Shown here: piece after piece, positions 38,774 to 51,225 of the stretch
Layout of the letters: every line of letters begins with the position of its first letter
Numbering within the stretch: position 1 is the stretch's first letter
DNA from: Lolliginicoccus suaedae
GTDB taxonomy: Bacteria; Actinomycetota; Actinomycetes; Mycobacteriales; Mycobacteriaceae
NCBI RefSeq assembly: GCF_008312885.1
Contig: NZ_VSSO01000005.1
Span: 1-64,000 of the forward strand
Direction of reading: 5' to 3'
DNA: 64,000 nt
Program-made: the position numbers and the translations under genes
The notes under the pieces: generated by a model
The model's database searches: none
Told to the model about the DNA's origin: nothing
The model's input: only the letters and a program-made list of their open reading frames with translations

Positions 38774-39625
38774 TCAGGGCAGCCAGCCCAGCAATCGCTT
38801 GGGGCCCCAGGCCGCGGCGTCATCGGGCAAACGCTCCTTCAGGCCGCGATCCGCGGTGATGACCACCGTGCGCAGCGGAGCCTCCTCCCGGGCTAGCTCC
38901 ACGATGTGATCGTCACCGCTGCCCGGCGCCCGGTGAAAGGTGATCCCAGCGGGTTGTATCGCTGCGTCACCGGTGCCGCGTGCTTGTCCCTCGAGCACCA
39001 TCTCGATGTGGTTGATCCAGCCGTAGCGGCCATCGGTGAACGGGCAGGTGATGGGAAGCGACTCGGCGATCTCCTCCGCCAGGGCGCGGGTCGCTGCGGC
39101 ACGATCGCGCCACCAGCCATTGGCCCGGCTACCCACGACGTTCGCGGTATCGACGATGACGCGCACCTTCTCCAGCTGGAGCTCCGGCCACGCCGCGGCG
39201 AGCCCCGGATGCAAGGGATAGCCCGCGACCTCGGGCTCGGGCACCCAGCGCAGCTCTATGCCCTCGGCGTTCGGGGTGGTGCCGGGGCGGGTAGCGATAT
39301 CCGCGACCACGGTGGTGTACTCCCAGCCCGTGCCTTCGAACGGGGTTGCCCGCGACGCCCGGACCCGGACCGCGTCGGCCGGGATCCCGGTCTCCTCGCG
39401 CGCCTCGCGCAGCGCCGCGCGGATGGGGGTCTCGTGGCTGTCCCGGGCACCGCCGGGCAGGCCCCACGTATCGCCGTGGTGGCACCAGGGGGCGCGATGC
39501 TGCAGCAGGACAGTCGGCTCGCCCTGCTCGTCGGGGCAACGCAGCAAGAGCCCCGCCGCACCGTGCTTGCCCCATCGTCGCGCGCCACGGGCGCCGATCA
39601 CCCAGCCATCGCCATCGCCGCGCAT
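38774..39625 (-). CDS. Nudix hydrolase fused to a NYN/PIN-like domain
   Basis: 283 residues. N-terminal Nudix domain with the complete box G-x5-E-x7-R-E-x2-E-E-x-G at about 59-80, which hydrolyses nucleoside diphosphate derivatives. From about 154 a second domain begins V-I-V-D-T-A-N-V-V-G-S and G-W-W-R-D-R, and ends V-V-I-T-A-D-R-G-L. That is the acidic-residue pattern (Asp 159, 238/239, 259) of NYN/PIN-type nucleases, known to me as separate small actinobacterial proteins annotated NTP pyrophosphohydrolase. Position next to thiE corresponds to mutT3 (Rv0413), which as I recall is shorter (217 residues). ATG 39625 has AGG at seven bases; the GTG at 39679 has none. Confidence 0.85.
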   Translation of the reverse strand: MRGDGDGWVIGARGARRWGKHGAAGLLLRCPDEQGEPTVLLQHRAPWCHHGDTWGLPGGARDSHETPIRAALREAREETGIPADAVRVRASRATPFEGTGWEYTTVVADIATRPGTTPNAEGIELRWVPEPEVAGYPLHPGLAAAWPELQLEKVRVIVDTANVVGSRANGWWRDRAAATRALAEEIAESLPITCPFTDGRYGWINHIEMVLEGQARGTGDAAIQPAGITFHRAPGSGDDHIVELAREEAPLRTVVITADRGLKERLPDDAAAWGPKRLLGWLP

Positions 39626-39762
39626 CGGGGAACCTCGCTGTCCTTGGTGGTTGCCAGCCCCAGGGTAGTTGGTGGTCACGAATCAGTGACGATCCCGACA
39701 CACCCCCCGCCACGAGTAATGCAGAGCACACCGTGGAAGATGAGTAGTTAAGGAGTAGTCGT

Positions 39763-39918
39763 ATGCCACGCGACCGTTGCACCGGACGCATGGTGCGAGC
39801 TGATGGGGAGGTGTGGAGCGATGTCCAGGACCACGGGCGCGCAGAAGCACGAGCCTGCATCGTTCGGCTTCAACCGGTTCGGCATCGATCCCTCCGCCGT
39901 GCCGCCAGCAGGCGGTGA
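39763..39918 (+). CDS. Candidate 51-codon upstream ORF overlapping glnX
   Basis: ATG 39763 has a perfect AAGGAG ribosome site at seven bases, better than that of glnX itself, but reads in a different frame and ends at 39918, about 98 bases inside glnX. The product is basic (many Arg) and resembles no family I know. It may be a regulatory leader ORF or a chance signal. Confidence 0.25.
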   Translation: MPRDRCTGRMVRADGEVWSDVQDHGRAEARACIVRLQPVRHRSLRRAASRR

Positions 39919-41260
39919 CGAGCCTGAATGGTTGATGCCGCGGGCCCGCAAGCCCCTCTCGCGCAAGTACGCCAAGTACTACCCGAACCAGGCCAGCGCG
40001 GTCTCGGACCTCGCCCTGTCGAGCCCCGGCAAGCTGGTGATCGCGGCGCTCGCGCTGATCATGCTGTGCCTCGGCGCGGGGGCAGTGACGGCGACGTCGA
40101 TCAGCTCGCGGCAGGACCAGCTCGATACCCTCATCGCGAGCACCGAGCCGATCGCGAGCTCCTCGCTCGAGCTGTACTCGGCGCTGTCGATCGCGGATGC
40201 CGCAGCGAGCACGGCGTTCGTGTTCGGCGGCATCGAGCCGGAGGACCTGCGCGACCGGTACCTGCGTGCCAACTTCGATGCGTCCCGCTCGCTGGTGAAC
40301 GCCTCCTCCCAGGTGGGCGATGGCGACGGGAACGCGCAGCGCATGCTCGCCGAGATCTCGATGCACCTGCCGATGTACGCGGGCCTGGTGGAGAGCGCCC
40401 GGGCCAATAACAGGGTCGGCAACCCGGTGGGCGCCGCGTACCTGAACGAGGCCTCGCAGATGATGCGCAACCGGGTGCTGCCGATCTCGGAGGAGCTGTA
40501 CCGGACGCAGGCGCAGCGGGTGGCGGAATCACACGGGCGGTTCGTGCATCCACCGTGGGTGGCCATGGCTACCGTACTACTGGTGGTCGTGGTGCTCGCC
40601 GCGGCCCAGGTGCGCCTGGCGCGCAAGACGCAGCGCACGCTCAACCTGGGCTGGGTGATCGCTTCGCTCATCATGACGCTGGTGCTGCTGTGGCTGCTCG
40701 TGGTGGGGCTGTTCACCCGCGCCGAGGCGAACCGCGCCCTCGACGAGGGGGTGCGGCCTCTCGATGCGCTGGCGACCTCGCGCATCCTGGCACAGCAGGC
40801 ACGCGCCGACGAGACTCTCGGGCTGGCGCGGCGGGGCGAGTCCAGCGACATCGAGCAAGGCTTCTCCGAGGCTTCCGCGGAACTGTCCGAGAAGCTCAAC
40901 GCGCTGCAGGAGGATGAGAGGGTGACGGTCGGCACGCGCGCGATCGACACCGCGATCGCCGCCCATGAGGGCTGGCGCGACGCGCACCATCGCATGTCCG
41001 ACCTCTACGCGGCGGGCGATCACCTCGGTGCCGCGCGCGTCGCTGTCGGTGCCGGGGAAGAGGATTCCACGGCCCAGTTCGCAGCGCTCGACGAGGCGTT
41101 GCAGGACGGCATCGCCGCTACCCGGGCGGAGCTGCGCACCGCGATCACCCGTGCCCGCACCGCGCTAGCGTTCGCCGCGGGCGGGGTCATGGCGCTGTCC
41201 GTGCTCGCGAGCCTCGCGATCGCGGGCGGGGTGTGGCCTCGGCTGAGGGAGTACCAATGA
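39821..41260 (+). CDS. glnX: Membrane amino-acid sensor GlnX
   Basis: About 479 residues. Four membrane helices (about 62-84, 245-265, 274-300 and 445-470) enclose two extracytoplasmic helical domains. This is the partner of lipoprotein GlnH; in M. tuberculosis the pair senses aspartate/glutamate outside and signals to PknG, which controls GarA and 2-oxoglutarate metabolism. ATG 39821 lies nine bases after GGGGAGG; ATG 39803 would place that site within the gene. glnH overlaps its stop (ATGA). A candidate uORF overlaps the start. Confidence 0.88.
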   Translation: MSRTTGAQKHEPASFGFNRFGIDPSAVPPAGGDEPEWLMPRARKPLSRKYAKYYPNQASAVSDLALSSPGKLVIAALALIMLCLGAGAVTATSISSRQDQLDTLIASTEPIASSSLELYSALSIADAAASTAFVFGGIEPEDLRDRYLRANFDASRSLVNASSQVGDGDGNAQRMLAEISMHLPMYAGLVESARANNRVGNPVGAAYLNEASQMMRNRVLPISEELYRTQAQRVAESHGRFVHPPWVAMATVLLVVVVLAAAQVRLARKTQRTLNLGWVIASLIMTLVLLWLLVVGLFTRAEANRALDEGVRPLDALATSRILAQQARADETLGLARRGESSDIEQGFSEASAELSEKLNALQEDERVTVGTRAIDTAIAAHEGWRDAHHRMSDLYAAGDHLGAARVAVGAGEEDSTAQFAALDEALQDGIAATRAELRTAITRARTALAFAAGGVMALSVLASLAIAGGVWPRLREYQ

Positions 41261-42273
41261 GCCGCCGCGCAGGGATCCCCGGGCGCCGGGTCGGGCTGGC
41301 GGGGCGCTTCGTCGCCACCGCGCTGCTCTGCGCCGGGCTCATCGCGGGCTGCTCGGTGCCTGATGACCTGCCTGGAGTGCCCCCGACGTATCCCCCGTTC
41401 CCGCTGCCTGCCGGGGCCGAGCAGATCCCCCGCCCCAGCGAGCTCGAGCCCCCGCCGAGCCTGGACTGCGATCCGACGGCCAGCCTCCGCCCCGAGGGCC
41501 CGAACCCGCCTCCCGGCGAGATCCCGCCGGAGAACGCGGTGGCGGAGATATTCGAGCGGGGCCGATTGATCGTTGGTCTCGACGCCGGCAGCAACCTGTT
41601 CAGCTTCCGGGATCCGCTCAGCGGTGATCTCGTGGGATTCGACGTGGATATCGCCCGGGAGATCGCCCGCGACATCTTCGGCGATCCCGATCGCATCGAG
41701 TTCGAGATCCTCACCTCGGCCCAGCGCATCCCGGCGCTGCAGGACTCCCGCGTCGATATCGTGGTGAAGACGATGACGATCACCTGCGAGCGGCGCGAGC
41801 TCGTCGAGTTCTCCACCGCCTACTTCCAGGCCTACCAGCGGATCCTCACCGTGAGCGGATCGGGGATCAGCAGCGCGGAGGATCTCGCCGATCGCACCGT
41901 GTGCGTCACCAAGGGAACGACGTCCCTGGCCAGGCTGCAGCGGATCGCGCCGGACGCACAGATCCTGGGGGTGCCCTCATGGGCGGACTGCCTAGTGGCG
42001 CTGCAGCAGCGGCAGGCCGACGCTATCTCCACCGATGACTCGATCCTGGGCGGGCTCAAGGCCCAGGACCCCTACCTGGAGATCGTTGGCGGCTTCCTCA
42101 GCTCGGAGCCCTACGGGGTAGGCGCGAACCTCGACAATCCGGACCTGGTGCGGTTCGTGAACGCAACGCTGGAAAGGATCCGCCAGGACGGCACCTGGAA
42201 CGAGCTCTACCAGCGATGGCTATCAGTGCTGGGCCCCTCCCCTGGGCCCCCTCCCGCCCGCTACCGGGATTGA
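41257..42273 (+). CDS. glnH: Glutamate/aspartate-binding lipoprotein GlnH
   Basis: 338 residues. Signal peptide with lipobox L-I-A-G-C (Cys 32), a proline-rich linker (35-85), then a type-II periplasmic-binding domain (SBP_bac_3) with L-I-V-G-L-D-A-G, V-G-F-D-V-D-I-A and R-x4-F-S-T-A-Y. No ABC permease or ATPase is linked; the neighbours are glnX and pknG, so it acts as a receptor and not in uptake. ATGA overlap with glnX, 39 bases to the pknG start chosen here. Confidence 0.92.
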   Translation: MSRRAGIPGRRVGLAGRFVATALLCAGLIAGCSVPDDLPGVPPTYPPFPLPAGAEQIPRPSELEPPPSLDCDPTASLRPEGPNPPPGEIPPENAVAEIFERGRLIVGLDAGSNLFSFRDPLSGDLVGFDVDIAREIARDIFGDPDRIEFEILTSAQRIPALQDSRVDIVVKTMTITCERRELVEFSTAYFQAYQRILTVSGSGISSAEDLADRTVCVTKGTTSLARLQRIAPDAQILGVPSWADCLVALQQRQADAISTDDSILGGLKAQDPYLEIVGGFLSSEPYGVGANLDNPDLVRFVNATLERIRQDGTWNELYQRWLSVLGPSPGPPPARYRD

Positions 42274-44805
<2,532 letters not shown>

Positions 44806-44916
44806 CGGGGGCTGGGCGGCTCCTCGCTGCCGGGGCGGCCTGTTGCGGTCTGTTGCGGCTCCTGGCACAGCTCGGCTCTTGGCTCGCGGCGCGCCCCGGC
44901 ACGACCAGTTGTGTGA

Positions 44917-44956
44917 GCTTTTGCACCCTTCACGGTGCGCAAGAGGGTGCAAAAGC
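44917..44956. terminator. 13-bp hairpin between pknG and the MFS gene
   Basis: GCTTTTGCACCCT at 44917-44929 pairs perfectly with 44944-44956, 14-base loop, flanked by GTGTGA and GCAC that partly extend it. It lies between convergent stops (44805 and 45004). The T-run within the arm gives each strand some U-richness. Just to the right, TTCCGGAGG is repeated twice (44963-44982). Confidence 0.7.
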
Positions 44957-45003
44957 GCACGCTTCCGGAGGGATTCCGGAGGTGGATCGCCAACTTCAAG
45001 TGG

Positions 45004-46584
45004 CTAGCGATCCCCAGCTTCGACCGACTCACCCGCGCCAGGCCCACCAGCACCAGCCGCGTCCTCGCCGAACCCATCGGGCCGGTGCGGCATGAGGAAC
45101 GCCACCGCCACCATGACAACCCCCAGGATGACTCCGACGCCGAAGGCCCATTGCATGCCACCGACGAGGGCGTCGATCTTCTCTGCCCCGGCGGATTCGA
45201 GGACACGCGCGCGGGCTGCCATGACGGTGATGACGATGGCGGTGCCCATGGCAGCGGCGACCTGCTGGAGCGTGGCGAGCAGCGAGCTGCCGTGCGAGTA
45301 CAGGTGCGGGGGCACGGCACTGAGCCCAAGAGTGAATACCGGCGTGAACACAGCGGCGAGCGAGATCATCAGCAGGATGTGCGCGGCCAGCACCACCCAC
45401 AGGGGCATGGTGAGGCTCATGCGGGCGAAGACTGCGAGCCCGACGAGGGCGCCGATGGCGCCGGGCACGATGAGGAGCCGCGCGCCGTGCTTGTCGAACA
45501 CGCGCCCGACGGTGGGTCCGAGCAGGCCCATCGCGAGGCCGCCGGGCATCATGAGCAGGCCGGTCTGCAACGCGCTGAGGCCGCGGGCGTTCTGGAGGAA
45601 CAGCGGGAACAGCACCATCGCGGCGATCATGGCCATGAACCCGACGGCCATGAGCCCGAGGGCGAGCGCATAGGTCCGGTGGGTGAGGGTGCGCAGGTCG
45701 AGCAGGGGCGCGCCGGTGCGCTGGAGCTGGAGCTGGCGCGCGGCGAACAGGGCGATGCCTGCGAGGCCGGCAACGATGATGATCACGGGATTCAGGCCGG
45801 GATCGTCCGCGCCCATCTCGCTGAGCCCGTACACGGTGATGCCGAAGCCCAGGGCGGAGAGGACGACGCTGAGCTTGTCGAGCGGCCCGCTCTCGTTCTC
45901 CCCCACGTTCATGAGGTAGCGCAACCCGGCGATGATGATAGCGGCGGTGATGGGCAGCACGACGATGAAGATGAGCCGCCACGAGCCGACGGCAAGGAGC
46001 AGGCCCGAGACGGCCGGGCCCATCGCGGGGGCCACCGAGATCGCGAGCATCACGTTGCCCATGACACGACCCCGGTCATGCTCGGGGACAACGGTCATGA
46101 GGGTGGTCATCAGCAGCGGCAGCATCACTGCGGTGCCGACGGCTTGCACGATGCGGCCGAGAAGAAGGACCTCGAAGATCGGTGCGGCGGCGGCGATGGC
46201 GGTGCCGGCTAGGAACACCGACATCGCGGAGACGAACGCTGTGCGCGTGGTGACGCGCTGCAAGTACCAGCCGGTGGTGGGAATGACCACCGCCATGGTC
46301 AGCATGAACGCGGCGGACAGCCACTGCACGGTGCGCTCGGTGACCTGGAATACCTCCATGAGCTGGGGCAGCGCGTTCATCATGATCGTCTCGTTGAGGA
46401 TGACGATGAAGGTCGCGCCGACGAGCCAGTGCAGCACGGGCGGGGTCTTCCCCGGACGGGAAACCACCGCGGGCACAGGGGGCACCTCGGGGGCGGGCAG
46501 GGTCTCGCCGTGCGCGGGAACTGCGGGTGTGCCGTCCGGCGCCGGCACGGTGGTGGCGGGGCTTTTCGGCTGGTTCTCGGGCAC
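45004..46584 (-). CDS. MFS exporter, DHA2 (14-helix) drug-efflux type
   Basis: 526 residues with about 14 membrane helices after a proline-rich 48-residue cytoplasmic N-terminus. Helix 1 contains L-N-E-T-I-M-M-N-A-L-P, the place of the D1 motif of this family, and helix 5 the pattern G-P-A-V-S-G. Likely proton-driven export of lipophilic drugs or metabolites; substrate unknown. GTG start with AAAGG at seven bases. It has no linked regulator. The 227-base gap upstream of it (46585-46811) contains an AT-rich patch near 46690 that may hold its promoter. Confidence 0.88.
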   Translation of the reverse strand: MPENQPKSPATTVPAPDGTPAVPAHGETLPAPEVPPVPAVVSRPGKTPPVLHWLVGATFIVILNETIMMNALPQLMEVFQVTERTVQWLSAAFMLTMAVVIPTTGWYLQRVTTRTAFVSAMSVFLAGTAIAAAAPIFEVLLLGRIVQAVGTAVMLPLLMTTLMTVVPEHDRGRVMGNVMLAISVAPAMGPAVSGLLLAVGSWRLIFIVVLPITAAIIIAGLRYLMNVGENESGPLDKLSVVLSALGFGITVYGLSEMGADDPGLNPVIIIVAGLAGIALFAARQLQLQRTGAPLLDLRTLTHRTYALALGLMAVGFMAMIAAMVLFPLFLQNARGLSALQTGLLMMPGGLAMGLLGPTVGRVFDKHGARLLIVPGAIGALVGLAVFARMSLTMPLWVVLAAHILLMISLAAVFTPVFTLGLSAVPPHLYSHGSSLLATLQQVAAAMGTAIVITVMAARARVLESAGAEKIDALVGGMQWAFGVGVILGVVMVAVAFLMPHRPDGFGEDAAGAGGPGAGESVEAGDR

Positions 46585-46811
46585 GAGCAGGCCTTTCGCA
46601 GGTGGTCAGGGGCGCTGCGGTCCCGCCGGTGTGCCGGAGGCCGGTGTAGCGCGCGGATTCACCATAGGCGCCACCCCTGACAACCGGCAATGCAATTTTT
46701 CACACAGTGTCTTGCGCCGCTACGGGGGAATATTCGCGGATCGGACGCATTCGGCGTGCCCTGGATCGGTCCCCGGGCCAAGCCCGCTGCTGCTTTCCCC
46801 GGCTGCGCGCG

Positions 46812-48005
46812 CTACCTGCTCGCAAGCTCCCAGGCCGCCCGGGCGATCGCCAGCTCCTCGTCGGTGGGCACCACGAGGACGGTCACCGCGCTCTCGGGGG
46901 TCGAGATGATGCGGGGCTCCTTGGCGCGTGCAGCGTTGGCCTCCTGGTCGAGGATGATGCCGAGGCGCTCGAGCCCGGCCAGCGCATCGGCGCGGACATT
47001 GCTGGCATTCTCGCCGACCCCGGCGGTGAAGGTGATGACGTCGGTTCCGCCCAGCTCGAGGTGGTAGGCGCCGATGTACCTGCGGAGCCGGTGGATGTAG
47101 ACGTCGTAGGCGAGCTTGGCATCCCTGTCGCCACTATCGATGAGGTTGCTCAGCGCGCGGAAGTCATTGACCCCGGAAAGCCCCTTGAGCCCGGAGCGGC
47201 GGTTGAGCAACTCGTCGAGCTCGTCGATGCCGAGGCCCGCGACGCGCAGCAGGTGCAGCAGCGCGCCAGGGTCGATGTCCCCACTGCGAGTGCCCATGAC
47301 AAGCCCTTCGAGGGGGGTCAGTCCCATCGAGGTGTCGATAGCCTGCCCGTCGCGGATGGCCGAGACCGAAGCGCCGTTGCCCAGGTGCAGGACGATCTGG
47401 TTGACCGTGTCGTAGGGCCGGCCGAGATGCTCGGCGGCCTGGTGCGAGACGTAGTCATGGGAGGTGCCGTGGAACCCGTAGCGCTGGATGCCGTGCTGCT
47501 CGGCGATGCCGCGGTCGATGGCGTAGGTGCTGGCCGCCGCGGGCAGGGTGGTGAAGAACGCGGTATCGAAGACCGCCACGTGCGGCACATCGGGCAGCAG
47601 CGATCGCGCCACCTCGATGCCGAGCAGGTTGGGCGGATTATGCAGGGGCGCGAGGGAGGAAAGCTTGTCCACCTCGGCGACGACATCATCGGTGATGATC
47701 GTGGGCCTGGTGAAGATAGTTCCGCCGTGGACGACGCGGTGGCCGACAGCGGCGATGCCGAGATCGTCGAGGGTTCCACCATCACGGGTGAACATGTCGA
47801 ACGCGAGCGCGAGCCCGGCCTTGTGGTCGGCGATGGGAGCACGCTGCTCCGTCTCGCCGGCGCTATCGGCGTGGGTGATGATGCCGTCGTTCTCGCCGAT
47901 GCGCTCCACGACGCCGCTGGCGAGGGCCTCGCCGGATGCTGGGTCGAGGAGCTGGTACTTGATCGACGATGAGCCGGAGTTGATGACGAGGACGGTGCGG
48001 GCCAC
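46812..48005 (-). CDS. ackA: Acetate kinase
   Basis: 397 residues. Interconverts acetyl phosphate plus ADP with acetate plus ATP. Signature [13 protein letters not shown] at the N-terminus, G-Y-R-V-V-H-G-G type motif (here G-H-R-V-V-H-G-G), [14 protein letters not shown] and the C-terminal [10 protein letters not shown]. Two GTG codons lie side by side; I use 48005, giving five bases from AGGAGG. Follows pta with only a nine-base gap, so the two enzymes form the Pta-AckA pathway operon. Confidence 0.97.
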   Translation of the reverse strand: MARTVLVINSGSSSIKYQLLDPASGEALASGVVERIGENDGIITHADSAGETEQRAPIADHKAGLALAFDMFTRDGGTLDDLGIAAVGHRVVHGGTIFTRPTIITDDVVAEVDKLSSLAPLHNPPNLLGIEVARSLLPDVPHVAVFDTAFFTTLPAAASTYAIDRGIAEQHGIQRYGFHGTSHDYVSHQAAEHLGRPYDTVNQIVLHLGNGASVSAIRDGQAIDTSMGLTPLEGLVMGTRSGDIDPGALLHLLRVAGLGIDELDELLNRRSGLKGLSGVNDFRALSNLIDSGDRDAKLAYDVYIHRLRRYIGAYHLELGGTDVITFTAGVGENASNVRADALAGLERLGIILDQEANAARAKEPRIISTPESAVTVLVVPTDEELAIARAAWELASR

Positions 48006-48014
48006 CACGGCCTC

Positions 48015-50075
48015 CTATTCCTTGTGGGCCTGGATGGCGGTGATGGCGACAGTGTTGACGATGTCCTGGACCAGGGCGCCGCGGGAGAGATCATTGATGG
48101 GCTTGTTGAGGCCCTGGAGGACGGGTCCGATGGCGACGGCGCCGGCGCTGCGCTGCACGGCCTTGTAGGTGTTGTTGCCGGTGTTGAGGTCGGGGAAGAT
48201 CAGCACCGTGGCCTCGCCGGCGATCTTGGAATCCGGCATCTTGCTGCGCGCGACGGAGGGCTCGACGGCGGCGTCGTACTGGATGGGGCCGTCGACGAGC
48301 AGGTCGGGGCGGCGCTCCTGGACGATCTTGGTGGCACGCCGGACCTTGTCGACGTCCTCGCCACTGCCGGACTCCCCCGACGAGTACGACAGCATGGCCA
48401 CCTTGGGCTCGATGCCGAACTGGCGGGCGGTCTCGGCGGAGGAGATGGCGATGTCGGCGAGCTGCTCGGACGTGGGAACGGGCACCACCGCGCAGTCGCC
48501 GTAGGCGAGGACCTCGTCGGCTAGGCACATGAGGAAGATGCTGGACACGATGGAGCACTCGGGGACGGTCTTGATGACCTCGAACGCGGGGCGGATCGTG
48601 TGGGCAGTGGTGTGGACGGCACCAGAGACCATGCCGTCGGCGATGTCCATGTGCACCATCATGGTGCCGAAGTAGGCGACATCGACCATCATCTCGCGGG
48701 CCCGCTCCTCCGTCATGCCCTTGTGGGCGCGGACGCGGGCGTACTCGGCGGCGAACTTGTCGAGCAGGTCCGAGGTGGCGGGATTGATAATGTCGGCGGC
48801 CCCGAGGTCGAGGCCGAGCTCGGCGGCGCGCTTGCGGACGGAGGCCTCCTCGCCGAGGAGGGTCAGCTGGGCGACCTCCCGCTGCAGCAACCGGCTGGCG
48901 GCGCGGAGGATGCGGTCATCGGTGGCCTCGGGCAGAACGATGTGCTTGCGGTGCTCGCGGGCGCGGTCGATGAGCTGGTACTCGAACATCTGTGGCGTCA
49001 TCACTGACGGCATGGTGACGTTGAGCTGCTCGATGAGGGTGGGCGCGTCGACGTGCTTCTCCATCAGTCCGAGCGCGGTATCGACCTTGCGCTGGGAGCC
49101 GACGCCGACGCGGCCGCGGGTCTCGGCGGCGATGCTCGCGGTCTTGAAGGTGCCGTGGTTGGTCGTGATGATGGGCAGCTTCGGCTTGAGGCCCTCGACG
49201 AGGGAGGCCACGGACCGGTGCGGGAGCAGGCCACCGTTGAAGATGATCCCAGCTAGGGAGGGGAAGCCTTCTGCCTCGTGCGCATTGACGAGGGCAAGCA
49301 GCACGTCGGAGCGGTCAGCGGGCGCGATGACGGCAGCACCCTCCTGGAGCCGCTCGAGCAGGTGCTCGGCCGTCATGGCACCGACGAGCACCGCCGTTGC
49401 CTCGCGCTGCAGCAGCTCGGGGTCGCCGCTGTAGAGCTCGCCGCCGAGCGCATCGAGCAGCTCCTGCATGGTGGGGGCCACCATGAGTGGCACCTCGGGC
49501 AGCGCCCAGGCCGCGACCCCGGTCTTCTCGAGCGCCTTGGTGATGTCGTCGATCTGGTCGGGCGCGCACCGGTTGGCGATGATCGCGACGGTGTGGGCGC
49601 GCATGGTCCGCAGCTCGCTCAGGCACAGCTCCGCGGCATGCGCGATGGTCTCGGCGTCGCGCCCGCTGCCGGAGAGCGCGAGCAGCACGGGGGCCCCGAG
49701 GTTGACGGCGACGCGGGCGTTGAACGTCAGCTCGGTGGGGCTGACGACATCGGTGTAGTCCGAGCCCACGATGACGACGGCGTCGCATTTCTCGGCGACG
49801 ACGTGGTAGCGGCTGACGATGTCGGACAGGGCCCGCTCGGGGTCGGCGTGGACCTCCGCGTAGGTGGCACCGATGCATTGCTCGTACTCGAGGTCGGCGG
49901 TGGTGTGCTCGAGGAGCATCTCGAGGATGAAGTCGGTGTGATCGTTGGAGCGCGAGATCGGCCGGAATACCCCCACCCGCGCGGCGGAGGCCGCGAGGAA
50001 GTGCAGCACCCCCAGCGCGATGGTGGACTTCCCGGTATCCCCGGATGGCGCGGCAACGTACACACTCGACGGCAT
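48015..50075 (-). CDS. pta: Phosphate acetyltransferase
   Basis: 686 residues, the long type. N-terminal P-loop domain (G-D-T-G-K-S-T near 12-18, dethiobiotin-synthetase-like), a central DRTGG domain, and the catalytic PTA domain from about 360 with I-V-L-P-E-A, G-M-V-S-G-A and S-Y-S-S. Converts acetyl-CoA to acetyl phosphate. ATG 50075 begins the family similarity; the open frame to 50318 runs into fgd and is rejected. An AGGA is only two bases from ATG, so initiation may be weak or the mRNA very short at its 5' end. Confidence 0.96.
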   Translation of the reverse strand: MPSSVYVAAPSGDTGKSTIALGVLHFLAASAARVGVFRPISRSNDHTDFILEMLLEHTTADLEYEQCIGATYAEVHADPERALSDIVSRYHVVAEKCDAVVIVGSDYTDVVSPTELTFNARVAVNLGAPVLLALSGSGRDAETIAHAAELCLSELRTMRAHTVAIIANRCAPDQIDDITKALEKTGVAAWALPEVPLMVAPTMQELLDALGGELYSGDPELLQREATAVLVGAMTAEHLLERLQEGAAVIAPADRSDVLLALVNAHEAEGFPSLAGIIFNGGLLPHRSVASLVEGLKPKLPIITTNHGTFKTASIAAETRGRVGVGSQRKVDTALGLMEKHVDAPTLIEQLNVTMPSVMTPQMFEYQLIDRAREHRKHIVLPEATDDRILRAASRLLQREVAQLTLLGEEASVRKRAAELGLDLGAADIINPATSDLLDKFAAEYARVRAHKGMTEERAREMMVDVAYFGTMMVHMDIADGMVSGAVHTTAHTIRPAFEVIKTVPECSIVSSIFLMCLADEVLAYGDCAVVPVPTSEQLADIAISSAETARQFGIEPKVAMLSYSSGESGSGEDVDKVRRATKIVQERRPDLLVDGPIQYDAAVEPSVARSKMPDSKIAGEATVLIFPDLNTGNNTYKAVQRSAGAVAIGPVLQGLNKPINDLSRGALVQDIVNTVAITAIQAHKE

Positions 50076-50132
50076 GTTCCTATTCTTAACCGTTGCCCGC
50101 CCGCGCGCGCGAATTGGGGCGAATATAGCGCC

Positions 50133-50151
50133 CCTCGCGAGCCTGGCGAGG
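50133..50151 (-). terminator. Short hairpin after fgd
   Basis: CCTCGC, seven bases, GCGAGG, directly after the fgd stop on the minus strand. It is followed by TATATT (50128-50123, minus strand), which could be the -10 box of the pta-ackA unit. A six-bp stem only, so tentative. Confidence 0.4.
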
Positions 50152-50155
50152 AGCC

Positions 50156-51172
50156 CTAGCCGAGGGCGCGCAGGCGCGGAGCGAGGTCCCGGGCGAACAG
50201 GTCGAGGAAGCGTGCTTGATCGTGGCCGGGGGCGTGGAAGACGAGGTGGTTGAGCCCGGCGTCGAGGTAGGGCTTGATCTGCTCGACCGCCTCGTCGGGG
50301 TCGGACGCGACGATCCACCTCTTGGCGACCTGCTCGATGGGCAGCTCATCGGCGAGGCGCTCCATCTCGGTGGAGCTGCTCACCGAGTGCTTCTGCTCGG
50401 GCGTGAGGCTCAGCGGCGCCCAGAAGCGGGTGTTCTCGAGCGCGGCATCGTGATCGGTGTCGTAGGAGATCTTGATCTCGATCATCTTGTCGATCCCGCT
50501 CACATCGCGCCCCGCGGCCTCCGCGCCAGCCTGCACGGCGGGCAGCAGCTTGTCGGTGTAGAGGTCCATGCCCTTGCCGGAGGTGCAGATGAAGCCATCC
50601 CCGGCCCGGCCGGCGTACTTGGCGACCACCGGCCCACCGGCAGCGATGTACACGGGCAGGGGCTGCTCGGGGCGGTCATGCAGGGTCGCGTCGACGGTGT
50701 TGTAGTAGTCGCCCTCGAAGGTGACGTTGTCCTCGGTCCACAGCGCGCGGATGAGCCGGATGGCCTCGCGCAGGCGGGCGAAGCGTTCCTTGAACTCGGG
50801 CCAGGGGTGATCGTCGGAGACGTTGAACCCGGTGGCGATCTCGTTGAGCGCCTCGCCGGTGCCGACGCCGAGCATGATGCGGCCGGGGTAGAGCACGCCC
50901 ATCGTGGCGAAGGCCTGCGCGATGACGGCCGGGTTGTAGCGGAAAGTCGGCGTCATCACCGAAGTGCCGAGCTGGATGCGGCTGGTGCGCTCCCCCACCG
51001 CGGTCATCCACGCCAGGGAGAACGGCGCGTGCCCGCCGGTGTGCCGCCACGGCTGGAAATGGTCACTGACGGTGGCGGAATCCATGCCGCACTGCTCGGC
51101 CTTGACGGCGAGCTCCACGAGATCACGGGGCGCGAACTGCTCCGCCGATGCCTTGTACCCGAGCTTGAGCAC
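50156..51172 (-). CDS. fgd: F420-dependent glucose-6-phosphate dehydrogenase
   Basis: 338 residues of the luciferase-like superfamily. Oxidises glucose 6-phosphate with coenzyme F420, the main source of F420H2 in mycobacteria. The sequence follows Fgd1 closely: [12 protein letters not shown] at the start, S-D-H-F-Q-P-W with the catalytic His, [15 protein letters not shown], and K-R-W-I-V-A-S near 285. GTG 51172 has GGGAGG at seven bases, which rejects the longer open frame. Its order before pta and ackA equals fgd1-pta-ackA as I recall it. Confidence 0.97.
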   Translation of the reverse strand: MLKLGYKASAEQFAPRDLVELAVKAEQCGMDSATVSDHFQPWRHTGGHAPFSLAWMTAVGERTSRIQLGTSVMTPTFRYNPAVIAQAFATMGVLYPGRIMLGVGTGEALNEIATGFNVSDDHPWPEFKERFARLREAIRLIRALWTEDNVTFEGDYYNTVDATLHDRPEQPLPVYIAAGGPVVAKYAGRAGDGFICTSGKGMDLYTDKLLPAVQAGAEAAGRDVSGIDKMIEIKISYDTDHDAALENTRFWAPLSLTPEQKHSVSSSTEMERLADELPIEQVAKRWIVASDPDEAVEQIKPYLDAGLNHLVFHAPGHDQARFLDLFARDLAPRLRALG

Positions 51173-51225
51173 TGGTGTGCCTCCCTTCGCCACGATCCAC
51201 GCTACCCGGCGAGGGCTGCCGCGGC

